Positions 44,901-53,120 of a stretch of 64,000 nucleotides of DNA are shown here, piece by piece. The stretch is taken from positions 3,162,001 through 3,226,000 of the forward strand of contig OZ246894.1 in the NCBI GenBank assembly GCA_965231925.1, given 5' to 3'. The notes under the pieces were generated by a model that saw nothing but the letters and a program-made list of their open reading frames with translations, was not told the DNA's origin and made no database searches. This stretch comes from Poriferisodalis sp965231925. Its GTDB lineage: Bacteria; Actinomycetota; Acidimicrobiia; Acidimicrobiales; Poriferisodalaceae. The position numbers and the translations under genes are program-made. The number at the start of each line of letters is the position of its first letter. Position 1 is the first letter of the stretch.

Positions 44901-45108
44901 AGCTGAAAACGGCGCTGCCGCCAGACTGGCCCAAGTTCTTCACCAACACCGACGACGGCGTCTGCGCCGCAGCATCATCAACCGGCCCGGCCACCACCGC
45001 CAGAACCGACGCAGCCAACAACAACGCCAACCACGCCGCGAACCCGCGGCGAACACGCCCTACCGGCCCACGCCGCCCGACACCGCTGAGAATGGGGGGG
45101 GGGGGCAA
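38983..45108 (-). CDS. giant secreted Calx-beta/Fn3 repeat protein
   Basis: A 2041-residue exported protein. Residues 20-48 form a signal peptide (two Arg, then WLALLLAASVLAVVAG, cleavage near AAAQ). Two related ~185-residue N-terminal domains (VKNLGQSGG... and VSNLGEADGG...) look like choice-of-anchor R modules. Then come a domain opening DGAYVVPHDWDLVPAGLDSG, long beta-rich regions, a fibronectin-III domain (ATIVWAAQGDGAKYQVGWYQ), and six Calx-beta modules; the last five (about 1495-2041) have the repeated motif AAVTEG.DAAFT.TASPAP and end in DDD. No sorting signal or membrane anchor follows the last module. Such proteins are adhesins or matrix components. The TTG start lies next to a 12-C tract and is poor; a better ATG is out of frame (see findings). 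Confidence 0.85.
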   Translation of the reverse strand: MPPPPILSGVGRRGPVGRVRRGFAAWLALLLAASVLAVVAGPVDDAAAQTPSSVLVKNLGQSGGSAVFSLSFNGGFHEDWAQAFTTGGNSGGYTLSSVDVLWSFSLADSSIFSSKLTATVRADSGGAPGTVVATLTNPGYVSVTGDTQFSFAAPSGGVALDADTVYWLVLDVTSALSGDNAVRATGSDSEDSGGEPGFSIADSAHFRDALTGTAWTANSLGRSMKLGINGSVNPLPPLVSNLGEADGGFLGLVPSDRAQAFSTGSSESGYTLGGVDVEFTALSDSQVFASKMTAAVHSDSGGAPGELVATLSNPAYQSTSADRVFGFEAPAGGVALDADSTYWVVLDSDGTLSGNHRVRSTASGGEDADAAAGFSVADDSALRPATSTGGWSSSGESMKLAVRGAVKPPPPPMPESDGAYVVPHDWDLVPAGLDSGDEFRLLFVTANTRDATSSDIADYDSFVQSSAAGTMTGGSHAAIRRYSSLFKALGSTSTVDARDHLGMNPGDASHNNAHVYWLNGGRIAFGNADVWDNTWTNAAQADRRSELGTAPTSTVPVWTGTIGGSDPATAGTKQTTSHLGAPGTNFVASASSDGANGVVSGVTPKTTALHLYGVSPVFRVGLVPVPVSVDLSGVGSSVVERLEGQSVPFRVGLSRPLSAGESVSVPLVVSGASDAVNDFGVELTAGATNTGVSLDVAVAGAPEVVFEGAGAHAAALDLTLTADGVAESGSERLTVSLGSASDFESQVRQGFTNVAGGAVRGRSTRFRVDVFDAGVRPWVQFRTCPQGVSCAADSNAGWVATAEGDALPVVSLFEGGSDVSYQFRLRAPQVAEFGEAWVQVARAHGDHMGVGARDRDRLICRSPANSHIPIGERLLANDNSGLLSDAQRTIRAHDLTNGCPHPIIFIGGSDKDDWQTVTVGSGDDPDAYDHSTALVHRVGMTGRSGRIDAGFGDVRLPVHIADDDAWEQDLEVSADGGATWTAVADGGFGAALNVALTAGSVHSFRVRLANDPASIPNAASQVYFTITSCTGDLRAPDGTSGSSQNRFRCLGPSHEAGITFPLGRTPRSSQRIGVTYGSPVTVNVHVGDGYAGPVHFQVYAANLWRRTDTDMPAYTGAPTSYRTQRFTYLKRFTACAGCATGFDRTIYFASSDSTGFGGTGGTQAAVGELTAFDLSDTGIGLRWPAVTGADAYQVRWWPTVSATPGEPASASYTSALVQHPGHAVTGLEPATQYRARVYYFADGGVLLGSASPTIRFTTLPAGAPTQTAPTSPVLEPVPVASIAADGGNVVEGGTAAFTVTLTPPPAEPVTVNVEVGHYGDGSVIADADSGARTVTVPTSGTARFTVTTLDNTSPDANGPIHADVTAGDGYRLHAFDSRAVVFVDNDDDPKAQVTTIGVSEVTDTTATIVWAAQGDGAKYQVGWYQSPGIPRLKYATTTATQHQITGLEPESGYQVFVVAYRGARIIGTYTVAVATLPGGQTKTAEVEVTLPPPTPQISIAADQAAVTEGATAGFTITAQPAPETDLQVAVTVAQSGDWGAATGRRIVTVGTAGTAALTVATTNDGADEADGSVTVTVDDDYGYTVSPDSPSATVAVADDDTPQISITADNAAVTEGGDAAFTVTASPAPHRPLPVTVAVVQTGDWGAATGARTVTVGASGTVTMTVATVDDTVDEPDGALTAAVGAGSGYTVGAPGAASVTVADDDLPPVPSVSVTSGGAVSEGGDAAFTISASPAPASGLAVSVAVSQSGDWGAATGQRTVTVPASGSVTMTVGTVNDGIDEADGSVTAALVDGADYDLGAPAAATVAVTDDDVPQITIAADRAAVTEGADAAFTITASPAPHRSLDVTVAVAQTGDWGAAAGTRTVTVGTAGTATMTVPTANDTADEPDGAIAAAVGAGSGYTVGAPGAATVTVADDDDPPEPETELAVTVTDAAGTEGDVVVFRIVLSRALAEELEVSWYAGPAYHLQNGQAQATSSDYWAMTGRTVFAPGTTQMTEEIWLKDDDHKEPDEHFAVEAYLPGSWRRPDATGTMTITDDD
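45094..45105. repeat. 12-base homopolymer (C on the coding strand)
   Basis: Twelve consecutive C residues on the coding strand form codons 2-5 of the giant protein as sequenced. The ATG at 45133, with GGAAGGG at 45145-45151, reads into the tract in a different frame; with 11 (or 14) C it would join the main frame. Such tracts slip during replication. Confidence 0.9.
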
Positions 45109-45297
45109 ACTCAGACACCGAAACAGCCCTCATCACACACAACGCCCTTCCGAAAAACAACGACGCCCAGCCCGCGCGGACGCCCCACGACGAATCCCCC
45201 ACGATACCCCGCCGCACAAGCAGACGGTGCTCTCTCAGGCACGGCCTCGGCCGCGTCTTCGACGAGGCTGTCTGCACCGACAGATCCGGCATTGCGT

Positions 45298-45534
45298 TCA
45301 TCGCTCAGGGAGAGACTCGAAGCGCAGCACCAACCCCAGCGCTCTGGTGAGGCGCATGATGTTGTCCAACTCGGCGCCGACATGGCCGCGCTCGAGCCGG
45401 CCGACCCAGCGCCGCGACACTCCTGAGAGTTCCGCGAGTTGCGCTTGTGAGAGATCAGCAGATTCGCGGAGACGGCGGACTTCCATGCCGAACTGCCCGA
45501 CTGTCTGCATGTTCCGGAACAGCTTGCCAGACAT
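45298..45534 (-). CDS. XRE-family transcriptional regulator (HipB-like)
   Basis: A 78-residue protein that is almost entirely a Cro/CI helix-turn-helix: FGMEVRRLRESADLSQAQLA, ELSGVSRRWVGRLERGHVGA, then LTRALGLVLRFESLPER. The layout resembles HipB antitoxins, but no hipA gene is next to it. Upstream (45553-45624) is a cluster of GGAACAGTTC-type half-sites that would suit autoregulation. It starts 190 bp upstream of the giant secreted-protein gene on the same strand and could regulate it. Confidence 0.88.
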   Translation of the reverse strand: MSGKLFRNMQTVGQFGMEVRRLRESADLSQAQLAELSGVSRRWVGRLERGHVGAELDNIMRLTRALGLVLRFESLPER

Positions 45535-45731
45535 GGCGCCAACTTACGGACTGGAACAGTTCTGTGTCAACACCATGTTAGGAACAGAACTGTTCCCATG
45601 CGTCCAGAGGCACCGAACTGTTCCATGTGCGCGGCAGACATGTTCCACGCCCACGGCAGGCTGGTGCGTTCGGTCTCGCCGCCTGCGAGAATGGGATTGA
45701 GCAGCTTGCCCGCTCACCCCTTGGAACTCAT
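45535..45731. promoter_or_regulatory. operator cluster upstream of the XRE gene
   Basis: Perfect 13-bp inverted repeat: GGAACAGTTCTGT (45553-45565) and ACAGAACTGTTCC (45584-45596); the latter overlaps another GGAACAG (45581-45587). Further half-sites GAACTGTTCC (45615-45624) and TGTTCC (about 45641-45646) continue the series. These are plausible cooperative binding sites for the adjacent repressor. The gap also holds the 3' flank of ribF. Confidence 0.7.
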
Positions 45732-46676
45732 CTAGGTATGCAGGCACTTCGCAGCGTCTTCGATGTCGCGGCGGAGCTGAACCTTCAGTTCGTCGATGCC
45801 GTCGAAGCGTCGCTCGGGTCGCAGCCTGCGGACGAAACGAACCTTGGCCGTCTCGTCGTAGAGATCTCCGCGAAAGCCGATCAAGTGCGCTTCGATCAGC
45901 GAACGCTCGGCGAAGTCGTAGAACGTCGGGCGACGACCGATGTTGACGGCCGCCGGGTATTGGGCACCGTCAGGACGCACGTACCACGCGGCATACACGC
46001 CGTCGGCAGGAATCTGCAGGTCAGCGGTGGTGGGCAGGTTCGCGGTGGGCACCCCGATCTGGCGGCCACGGCGGTCGCCGGGCGTGACAACGCCCCGTAC
46101 CTCGAACGGCCGCCCGAGCAGCCGGTGTGCCCGTTCCACGTCGCCTGCGCCGAGCGCCTCGCGGATCGACGTGGATGAGATGACTTCGCCGTCGCCGGTC
46201 ATCTGCTTGACCAGTGGGAGGCCGACCACCTCATAACCGTGCTCGGCGCCGACCTGGCGCAGCGTCTCGATGTTGCCTCGGCGCCCCTTGCCGAAATGGA
46301 AGTCGGCACCGACCACGACAGCGCGTGCCGTGAGGCAGTCGACGAGGATCTCGAGGGCGAACTGTTCGGCAGGCACCGCTGCGCGGGCCTCGTCGAACGT
46401 GACGACCAAGGTGAAGTCGACCCCGGTCTCGGCCAGCAGCTCCAATTTGTGGTCGAGATCGCACAGCAGCAGCGGTGCCGATTCCGGCCGAACCACGGTG
46501 GCCGGGTGGCGGTCGAACGTGACGACCGCGGTAGCGCAGCCACGCTCGGCTGCCAGGCGATGCATCTCGGAGATCACGGTGCGGTGCCCCCGGTGGACGC
46601 CGTCGTACTCCCCCACGGTCACGACGCAGCCGTGTTCGAGCACCGGGCACCAATCCAAGTCGCGAATGACCTCCAT
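45732..46676 (-). CDS. ribF: bifunctional riboflavin kinase / FAD synthetase
   Basis: About 314 residues. The N-terminal adenylyltransferase domain has VVTVGEYDGVHRGHRTVISE (family GNFDGVHxGH, here with GEYDG), VVGADFHFGKGRRGN and ISSTSIREALGAGDVERAHR. The C-terminal kinase domain has RGVVTPGDRRGRQIGVPTAN and AAVNIGRRPTF. It makes FMN and FAD. The start was placed at the ATG at 46676; an in-frame GTG at 46694 would add six residues. It follows truB, as is usual. Confidence 0.95.
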   Translation of the reverse strand: MEVIRDLDWCPVLEHGCVVTVGEYDGVHRGHRTVISEMHRLAAERGCATAVVTFDRHPATVVRPESAPLLLCDLDHKLELLAETGVDFTLVVTFDEARAAVPAEQFALEILVDCLTARAVVVGADFHFGKGRRGNIETLRQVGAEHGYEVVGLPLVKQMTGDGEVISSTSIREALGAGDVERAHRLLGRPFEVRGVVTPGDRRGRQIGVPTANLPTTADLQIPADGVYAAWYVRPDGAQYPAAVNIGRRPTFYDFAERSLIEAHLIGFRGDLYDETAKVRFVRRLRPERRFDGIDELKVQLRRDIEDAAKCLHT

Positions 46677-46737
46677 GGGTGCAACGCTACTCACGACAGA
46701 CTTCTGCGACTAGGTGCGCCCGCTAGGGCATCTGTGC

Positions 46738-47616
46738 TTACTGGCTCGAGTCCGAAAACGGCAGGACCGTGGCGCGCAGGCGACCACCGGTGCGTTCATG
46801 CACCGCCACCAGTACCCCGGCGGCATCGAACAGCGCCCAAGGGCCGTGGCCCGCGTAGCGACGAGCGGCCAGGTGTGCGCCTTGGCGGGCCTGAGCTGTC
46901 TCGTCGTCGGACAGATGGAGATGAGACAGATCTCGCACCAGTTCACCGGGTGGTCGCAGCACAGCATCGGCGGGAGATTCGGCCTCGGACAGCGAGAACG
47001 AGCCGCTGCGCGTGCGCCGCAGCGCCCGGATATGCGCGCCCCCTCCCAGCGCACTTCCCACATCGGCGCCGAGCGTTCTCACATAGGTGCCTGCTGAACA
47101 GTCGACCGAGGCCCGGTAGACCAGCGGATCCCTGGTGGCCGCCACCTCGAAGCCGTAGACCTCGACGACACGCGGTTCGCGTTCCGCGGTCTGCCCGGAG
47201 CGGGCGATCTCGTGCAGGCGACGGCCTCCGACGCGAACCGCAGACACCATCGGCGGCAGCTGCGAGATGGTGCCGACGAAACCTTTCGCCACGCGGGCAA
47301 CTTCACTCGGATCGAGATCCATGTTCCATGTCTCGATCGTCTCGCCGGCGGCATCGAGTGTGCTGGTCGCCACCCCGAACACGATCTCGCACTCGTAACT
47401 CTTGGCGCCTGCAGTGGCGAATCGCAGCAAGCGGGTCGCATTGCCGATGCCGACGACGAGGACGCCCGTCGCGGACGGGTCGAGCGTGCCGGCGTGGCCG
47501 ATGCGTCGCTCCCCGAAGCGACGCCGAAGCATGGCCACCACGTCATGGGACGTGGGACCGGGCGGTTTGTCGACGATGGCGGTGCCGTGGGTGGTCGCGG
47601 GGCGTCGTCGCGCCAC
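46738..47616 (-). CDS. truB: tRNA pseudouridine-55 synthase
   Basis: A 292-residue TruB. IVDKPPGPTSHDVVAMLRRR and GHAGTLDPSATGVLVVGIG contain the catalytic Asp, followed by KSYECEIVFGVATSTLDAAG, PPMVSAVRVGGRRLHEIARS and GTYVRTLGADVGSALG. It isomerises U55 in the T loop of tRNA. It lies 5 bp downstream of rbfA. Confidence 0.97.
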   Translation of the reverse strand: MARRRPATTHGTAIVDKPPGPTSHDVVAMLRRRFGERRIGHAGTLDPSATGVLVVGIGNATRLLRFATAGAKSYECEIVFGVATSTLDAAGETIETWNMDLDPSEVARVAKGFVGTISQLPPMVSAVRVGGRRLHEIARSGQTAEREPRVVEVYGFEVAATRDPLVYRASVDCSAGTYVRTLGADVGSALGGGAHIRALRRTRSGSFSLSEAESPADAVLRPPGELVRDLSHLHLSDDETAQARQGAHLAARRYAGHGPWALFDAAGVLVAVHERTGGRLRATVLPFSDSSQ

Positions 47617-47621
47617 GGCCG

Positions 47622-48065
47622 TCAGGACCCCTCGTCCCGCTCTGCGGCAGTGTCCAAACGCGGGTCTGAGGGCGGCGGTTCGGGCTGGGGGCCGGACAGT
47701 GCGGCCAGCAGGTCTTCGATTCGCTCGGCCTCGATCACTCCCCGGTCCCGGCGGAAGCGAAGCGCAGGCGTGCGCCTCAAGCTGGTAGCCGTGCCCAAGG
47801 CTCGTTGGAGACGGTGGTGGTGGGCTTCGAAGGCTGCAGCTGCGGTTTCATCGGATTCCTGATCGCGCACGTCGTAGTGCACGACCGCGACGCTCAGCTC
47901 ACGATCGACATCCACACCGGTGATCACGATGCCGTCGAACGCCTCGTCGAGCCGCTCCATCTCCGAGGCGACCACGCTGCGCACGAGCTGCGCGACGCGA
48001 TCGGTCCGCTCGTAGGAGTGCGCGGCGGGCATCGAACGCCGCCGGCGGCGGGAGCGACGTGCCAT
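47622..48065 (-). CDS. rbfA: ribosome-binding factor A
   Basis: A 147-residue RbfA with the KH-like core (RTDRVAQLVRSVVASEMERL, VITGVDVDRELSVAVVHYDV, then TPALRFRRDRGVIEAERIED). It has a basic N-terminal extension (ARRSRRRRR) and an acidic C-terminal tail. It assists 16S rRNA 5'-end maturation of 30S subunits. Located between infB and truB as usual; the nrnA/DHH gene often found here in other actinobacteria is absent. Confidence 0.93.
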   Translation of the reverse strand: MARRSRRRRRSMPAAHSYERTDRVAQLVRSVVASEMERLDEAFDGIVITGVDVDRELSVAVVHYDVRDQESDETAAAAFEAHHHRLQRALGTATSLRRTPALRFRRDRGVIEAERIEDLLAALSGPQPEPPPSDPRLDTAAERDEGS

Positions 48066-48080
48066 CGGATATGTGCTCCG

Positions 48081-50966
48081 TCAGGCGACGCGGGCGATCT
48101 CGCGCTCGGTGTACGTCTCGATCACGTCGCCTTCCTTGAGGTCGGAGAAGTCGCTGAGACCGATGCCGCACTCCATGCCCGCAGACACCTCGGCAACGTC
48201 GTCCTGGAAGTGGCGCAGGGATTTGATCGCTCCCTTCCAGATGATCGCGCCGTCACGCAGGAACCTGACTTTGGCGCCGCTGCGCACGTTCCCATGCTCG
48301 ACGACGCAGCCCGCAACCGGTCCGACACCCGAGATGCGGAAGACTTGGCGCACCTGCGCCTCGCCCGCGACGATCTCCTCGAATTCCGGCTCGAGCAGGC
48401 CGACCATGGCGTTTTGCACGTCGGAGATGAGGTCATAGATGATCTCGTAGAGCCGGACCTCGACATCCTCGGTCTCGGCGGTCTGGCGCGCATTGCGGTC
48501 GGGGCGCACGTTGAAACCGATGATCGTCGCTTCCGATGCGGCAGCGAGCTGCACGTCGTTCTCATTGATGCCACCGACGCCTCGGCTGACGAAGGCGAGC
48601 TTGACGTCGGGGCGTTCGAGCTTGCGCAGGCTGTCGGTGACGGCTTCGAGCGAGCCATGCACGTCGGCCTTGAGCACCAGGTTGAGGGTGGCTGTCTCGC
48701 CGGCCTGCACCTGCTTGAAGATGTCTTCGAGCCGCGCGCCGCCACCGCTTCCGCCGGCGGTGCCGGCGAGGCTGGCCTGGCGCTGCCAATGCTCGCGGGT
48801 CTCGGCCACCTTGCCTGCAGTCTTCTCATCGGGTGCCACGACGAACATGTCGCCTGAACGCGCCACCTCGCCGAGGCCGAGCACCTGCACAGGCATCGCT
48901 GGACCCGCCTCGCTGAGCGGGGCCCCTCGATCATCGGTCATCGCACGCACGCGGCCCCACGCCGCGCCGGCGACCATCGGCTCGCCGATGCGCAGGGTGC
49001 CTCGCTGCACCAACACCGTCGCGACCGGACCACGGCCGCGGTCGAGATGGGCTTCGAGCACGATGCCGACCGCCCGACCGCTCGCCGGGGAACTGAGCTC
49101 CTCGAGCTCCGCGACCAGCAGGATCTGATCCAGCAATTCGTCGATGCCGTCGCCTGTCATGGCTGACATGGGAACGGTGATCACGTCGCCGCCGTAGGAC
49201 TCAGGAATGAGACCCCGCTCTGCGAGCTGGGCCCGCACGCGGTCGGCGTCGGCGCCGGGTCGGTCCATCTTGTTGATGGCGACGATGATCGGCACATCGG
49301 CTGCACGTGCGTGGTCGATGGCTTCGGCAGTCTGCGGCATGACGCCGTCATCGGCCGCCACCACCAGCACGACCACATCGGTGGCTTGGGCCCCCCTGGC
49401 GCGCATCGCCGTGAAGGCTTCGTGACCAGGCGTGTCGATGAACGTGATCCGGTGATCCTTCCGCTTGGTCTGGTACGCGCCGATGTGCTGGGTGATGCCA
49501 CCTGCCTCGCCCTCGACGACGTTGGAGGATCGGATTCGGTCCAGCAGCAGCGTCTTGCCATGGTCGACGTGGCCCATGACGGTCACCACCGGCGGTCGGA
49601 TCTGGGCGCCGTCGTCGGTCAGGTCGACCTCGAGCGCCCGCAGCAGCTCCTCTTCCTGCTCCGCGCCGGGCTCGGTGATGCGCACGACGGCGTCGAGCTC
49701 AGCGGCGAAGAGCTCGATCATGTCGTCGCTGAGCGACTGGGTGGCAGTCACCATCTCGCCCTGCTGCAGCAGGAACCGCACGATGTCGGCGGCTGAGCGA
49801 TTCAGCCGAGCGGCGACTTCCTGAGCGGTCGACCCTCGCTCGACGACGATCTCGCCGTCGGGAACGGGGGCGTCCACCGGCGTGTAAGCGGTGAGCTGCT
49901 GGGGCTGCAGCTCCTCGCGCTGGCGGCGACGGCGTCGGCGCGGGCGGCCTCGCGGACCGCCTCGCGGTGCTCCTCGCGGCCCTCCCGGACGAGCACCGCC
50001 GGGAGGCCCGCCTGGGCGTCCGCCCGCAGGAGGCGGACCACCGGCATGTGCGCGCCCGCCCCCGGGCGCGCCGCCGTGAGGGCGATCACCGCCGCCCGCG
50101 GGACGGCGGAAGCCACCAGGAGGACCGGAGCGATGGGGGCCGCCACTGCGGGCAGATGTGCGGGGAGGGCCCGGCGGCGGCGGGATCGGCTTGCCGGATC
50201 CGGAACGGGGCGGCACGGGCGGAGGCGGGATCGCCTTGCCATCGGCCGACTTCGGCGGCAGCGGCAGACGGGGAGGCGGCGGCGGCAGCGCCGTGCCGGC
50301 ACCTTCGTCGGACGTCGGCCTAGCAGGTGTCGGCGGTTCGTCCACTCGTGCTGCGGGCCGCCCCGCCGGTGGCAGGATCGGCCGCGCGGACTCCTGGCCG
50401 CTCGAAGTGACGAGACGCCGCGGCGGCGGCACCGGCGGCGGGGCACCCGCCGGCGGCAATGTGCTCGGCGGCGGCGGGGTGCCCGGCGGCGGAACATCGG
50501 GCGGGCGCGGCGGGGCCGAGGGGGCTTGGGCCGCAGGTCGCGGGGCGGCTGGGGGGGACGCCTCGGCATCGGGTGCGGGCGTGGGGCTCTGCGGAACGGC
50601 CTGCGGGGCCGGCGCAGGCGCCCGAGGCGGTCTCGGCTCAGCCGGGGCCTGCGGGGCCGGACGAGCGGGCCGGGTCGGCGGTGGGGATTGCTGCACCTCA
50701 GCGGAGTTGTCCCGCGGCACCGCGCGCGAGGTCGCCGCAGCGTGCTTCGCAGGCGATTTGCGGACGTTGCGGGCCTCTGGCTGCGGCTCGTCACGAATCA
50801 GTCCCTCACGCTTGGCCTTGCGCCGGACGCGGTCAGCCTGCGCGTCCTCCATGCTGGACGAGTGCGTCTTCACACCGATGCCCAACGACTCGCATACGTC
50901 GAGCACCTCGGTGAGCGTCATGCCCAGCTCTTTGGAGAGCTCGTGAACGCGGACTTTTTTCGGCAA
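48081..50966 (-). CDS. infB: translation initiation factor IF-2
   Basis: A 961-residue IF-2. A short N-terminal IF2_N domain (MPKKVRVHELSKELGMTLTE) is followed by a ~300-residue Pro/Ala/Gly/Arg-rich linker and a basic patch, a second IF2_N-like domain, then the GTPase domain: VMGHVDHGKTLLLDRIR, FIDTPGHEAFTAMRARGAQA and AINKMDRPGAD. Domains II-IV complete the fMet-tRNA binding part. The very long low-complexity linker is typical of GC-rich actinobacteria and is the least certain part of the sequence. Confidence 0.97.
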   Translation of the reverse strand: MPKKVRVHELSKELGMTLTEVLDVCESLGIGVKTHSSSMEDAQADRVRRKAKREGLIRDEPQPEARNVRKSPAKHAAATSRAVPRDNSAEVQQSPPPTRPARPAPQAPAEPRPPRAPAPAPQAVPQSPTPAPDAEASPPAAPRPAAQAPSAPPRPPDVPPPGTPPPPSTLPPAGAPPPVPPPRRLVTSSGQESARPILPPAGRPAARVDEPPTPARPTSDEGAGTALPPPPPRLPLPPKSADGKAIPPPPVPPRSGSGKPIPPPPGPPRTSARSGGPHRSGPPGGFRRPAGGGDRPHGGAPGGGRAHAGGPPPAGGRPGGPPGGARPGGPRGAPRGGPRGRPRRRRRRQREELQPQQLTAYTPVDAPVPDGEIVVERGSTAQEVAARLNRSAADIVRFLLQQGEMVTATQSLSDDMIELFAAELDAVVRITEPGAEQEEELLRALEVDLTDDGAQIRPPVVTVMGHVDHGKTLLLDRIRSSNVVEGEAGGITQHIGAYQTKRKDHRITFIDTPGHEAFTAMRARGAQATDVVVLVVAADDGVMPQTAEAIDHARAADVPIIVAINKMDRPGADADRVRAQLAERGLIPESYGGDVITVPMSAMTGDGIDELLDQILLVAELEELSSPASGRAVGIVLEAHLDRGRGPVATVLVQRGTLRIGEPMVAGAAWGRVRAMTDDRGAPLSEAGPAMPVQVLGLGEVARSGDMFVVAPDEKTAGKVAETREHWQRQASLAGTAGGSGGGARLEDIFKQVQAGETATLNLVLKADVHGSLEAVTDSLRKLERPDVKLAFVSRGVGGINENDVQLAAASEATIIGFNVRPDRNARQTAETEDVEVRLYEIIYDLISDVQNAMVGLLEPEFEEIVAGEAQVRQVFRISGVGPVAGCVVEHGNVRSGAKVRFLRDGAIIWKGAIKSLRHFQDDVAEVSAGMECGIGLSDFSDLKEGDVIETYTEREIARVA

Positions 50967-51065
50967 GCGGTCGGTCTTTCTGTCGGAAGCTCTGTCGAGA
51001 GTTGATGGGGCGCCCGGCGGGGCTCAGGGAACGAAAAGGGGACGCGGCGAGACGGGCCATCGGCC
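50967..51065. other. short nusA-infB spacer without ylxR
   Basis: Only 99 bp separate nusA and infB. The ylxR (DUF448) gene frequently found here in Gram-positive bacteria is not present and no ORF fits. Confidence 0.6.
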
Positions 51066-52324
<1,259 letters not shown>

Positions 52325-52328
<4 letters not shown>

Positions 52329-52945
52329 CGTCGCTGCCCTTCTGTGGATGTCTGGCGTGGTGCGGGGCCTCGCTTGGCGTGCGGCGCATTGCCCGAACCC
52401 GAGCTGCGCCTGGGCTGCGAGCCCCATTCGAATGTCGTGCGGGCCTTGGCAATATCGCCGAACGGCACCGACAGCGTCTGGCCGACCGCCGGCTGGGCCT
52501 CGCAATGATCCGACCGATGCGCGGACATCTCCTCGATGCGGATCGAGACAGCAGTGCTGTCGGCGCTGAGAATCTCGCCGACGATGCGCTGGCGCAGCGG
52601 CCCGTTCGTGCGGATCACCGCCCGCTCGCCGACAGCGCCCGAAAAGTGCTCCGGACGGCGCAGGCTGCGCTCGAGCCCGGGGCTGGACACCTCGAGCACG
52701 TAGCTGCCATCGATCATGTCGGCCGCGTCGAGCGCCGTGGACAGCCGGCGGCTCAGCTGGCTGAGGGCATCGACGCCGATGGCGTTTCCGCCTGCCGCCG
52801 AGGCCAGAACGACCAGGGTTCCGCCTCGCCACTGCACCTCATAGAGGACACAGCCCGCGTCGGCGGCCACAGGGCCGGCGAGCTTCGCAATCTCGGAGGG
52901 GTGGACGCTTTCGCAGGCGCGCGAGGCCGCAGCGGTGTGAGTCAT
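52325..52945 (-). CDS. rimP: ribosome maturation factor RimP
   Basis: A 206-residue RimP. Diagnostic segments are LAGPVAADAGCVLYEVQWRG, GVDALSQLSRRLSTALDAAD and YVLEVSSPGLERSLRRPEHF, followed by the SH3-like C-terminal domain (GEILSADSTAVSIR... FGDIAKARTTFEW) and a basic tail. It assists 30S assembly. It is the first gene of the rimP-nusA-infB-rbfA-truB-ribF run and is coupled to nusA by a 4-bp overlap. Confidence 0.93.
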
Positions 52946-53120
52946 CGCAACCTCCCTGTCCGCGTCGCCTCAGCTGACCTCGGGGCTGTGCCTGCGGAAT
53001 GAGCGCTTGCAATCGAACTGCAAGGGCGCGTGCGCAGAGCCCACGACCAGCCGAAACTGTCCTGCGCGGTCGAGGCTACCAGCGAGGGAGAATTGGGCGC
53101 GCCGGCGGATCTGCTCGCCG
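52946..53120. promoter_or_regulatory. leader region of the rimP-nusA operon
   Basis: 175 bp between ispG and rimP, likely holding the promoter of the downstream operon. A short inverted repeat (CTTGCA 53006-53011, TGCAAG 53019-53024) is visible. No clear -35/-10 pair. Confidence 0.35.

Noticed and set aside
45298..45534. HipBA toxin-antitoxin locus
   Set aside because: Only the HipB-like regulator is present; no HipA kinase on either side.
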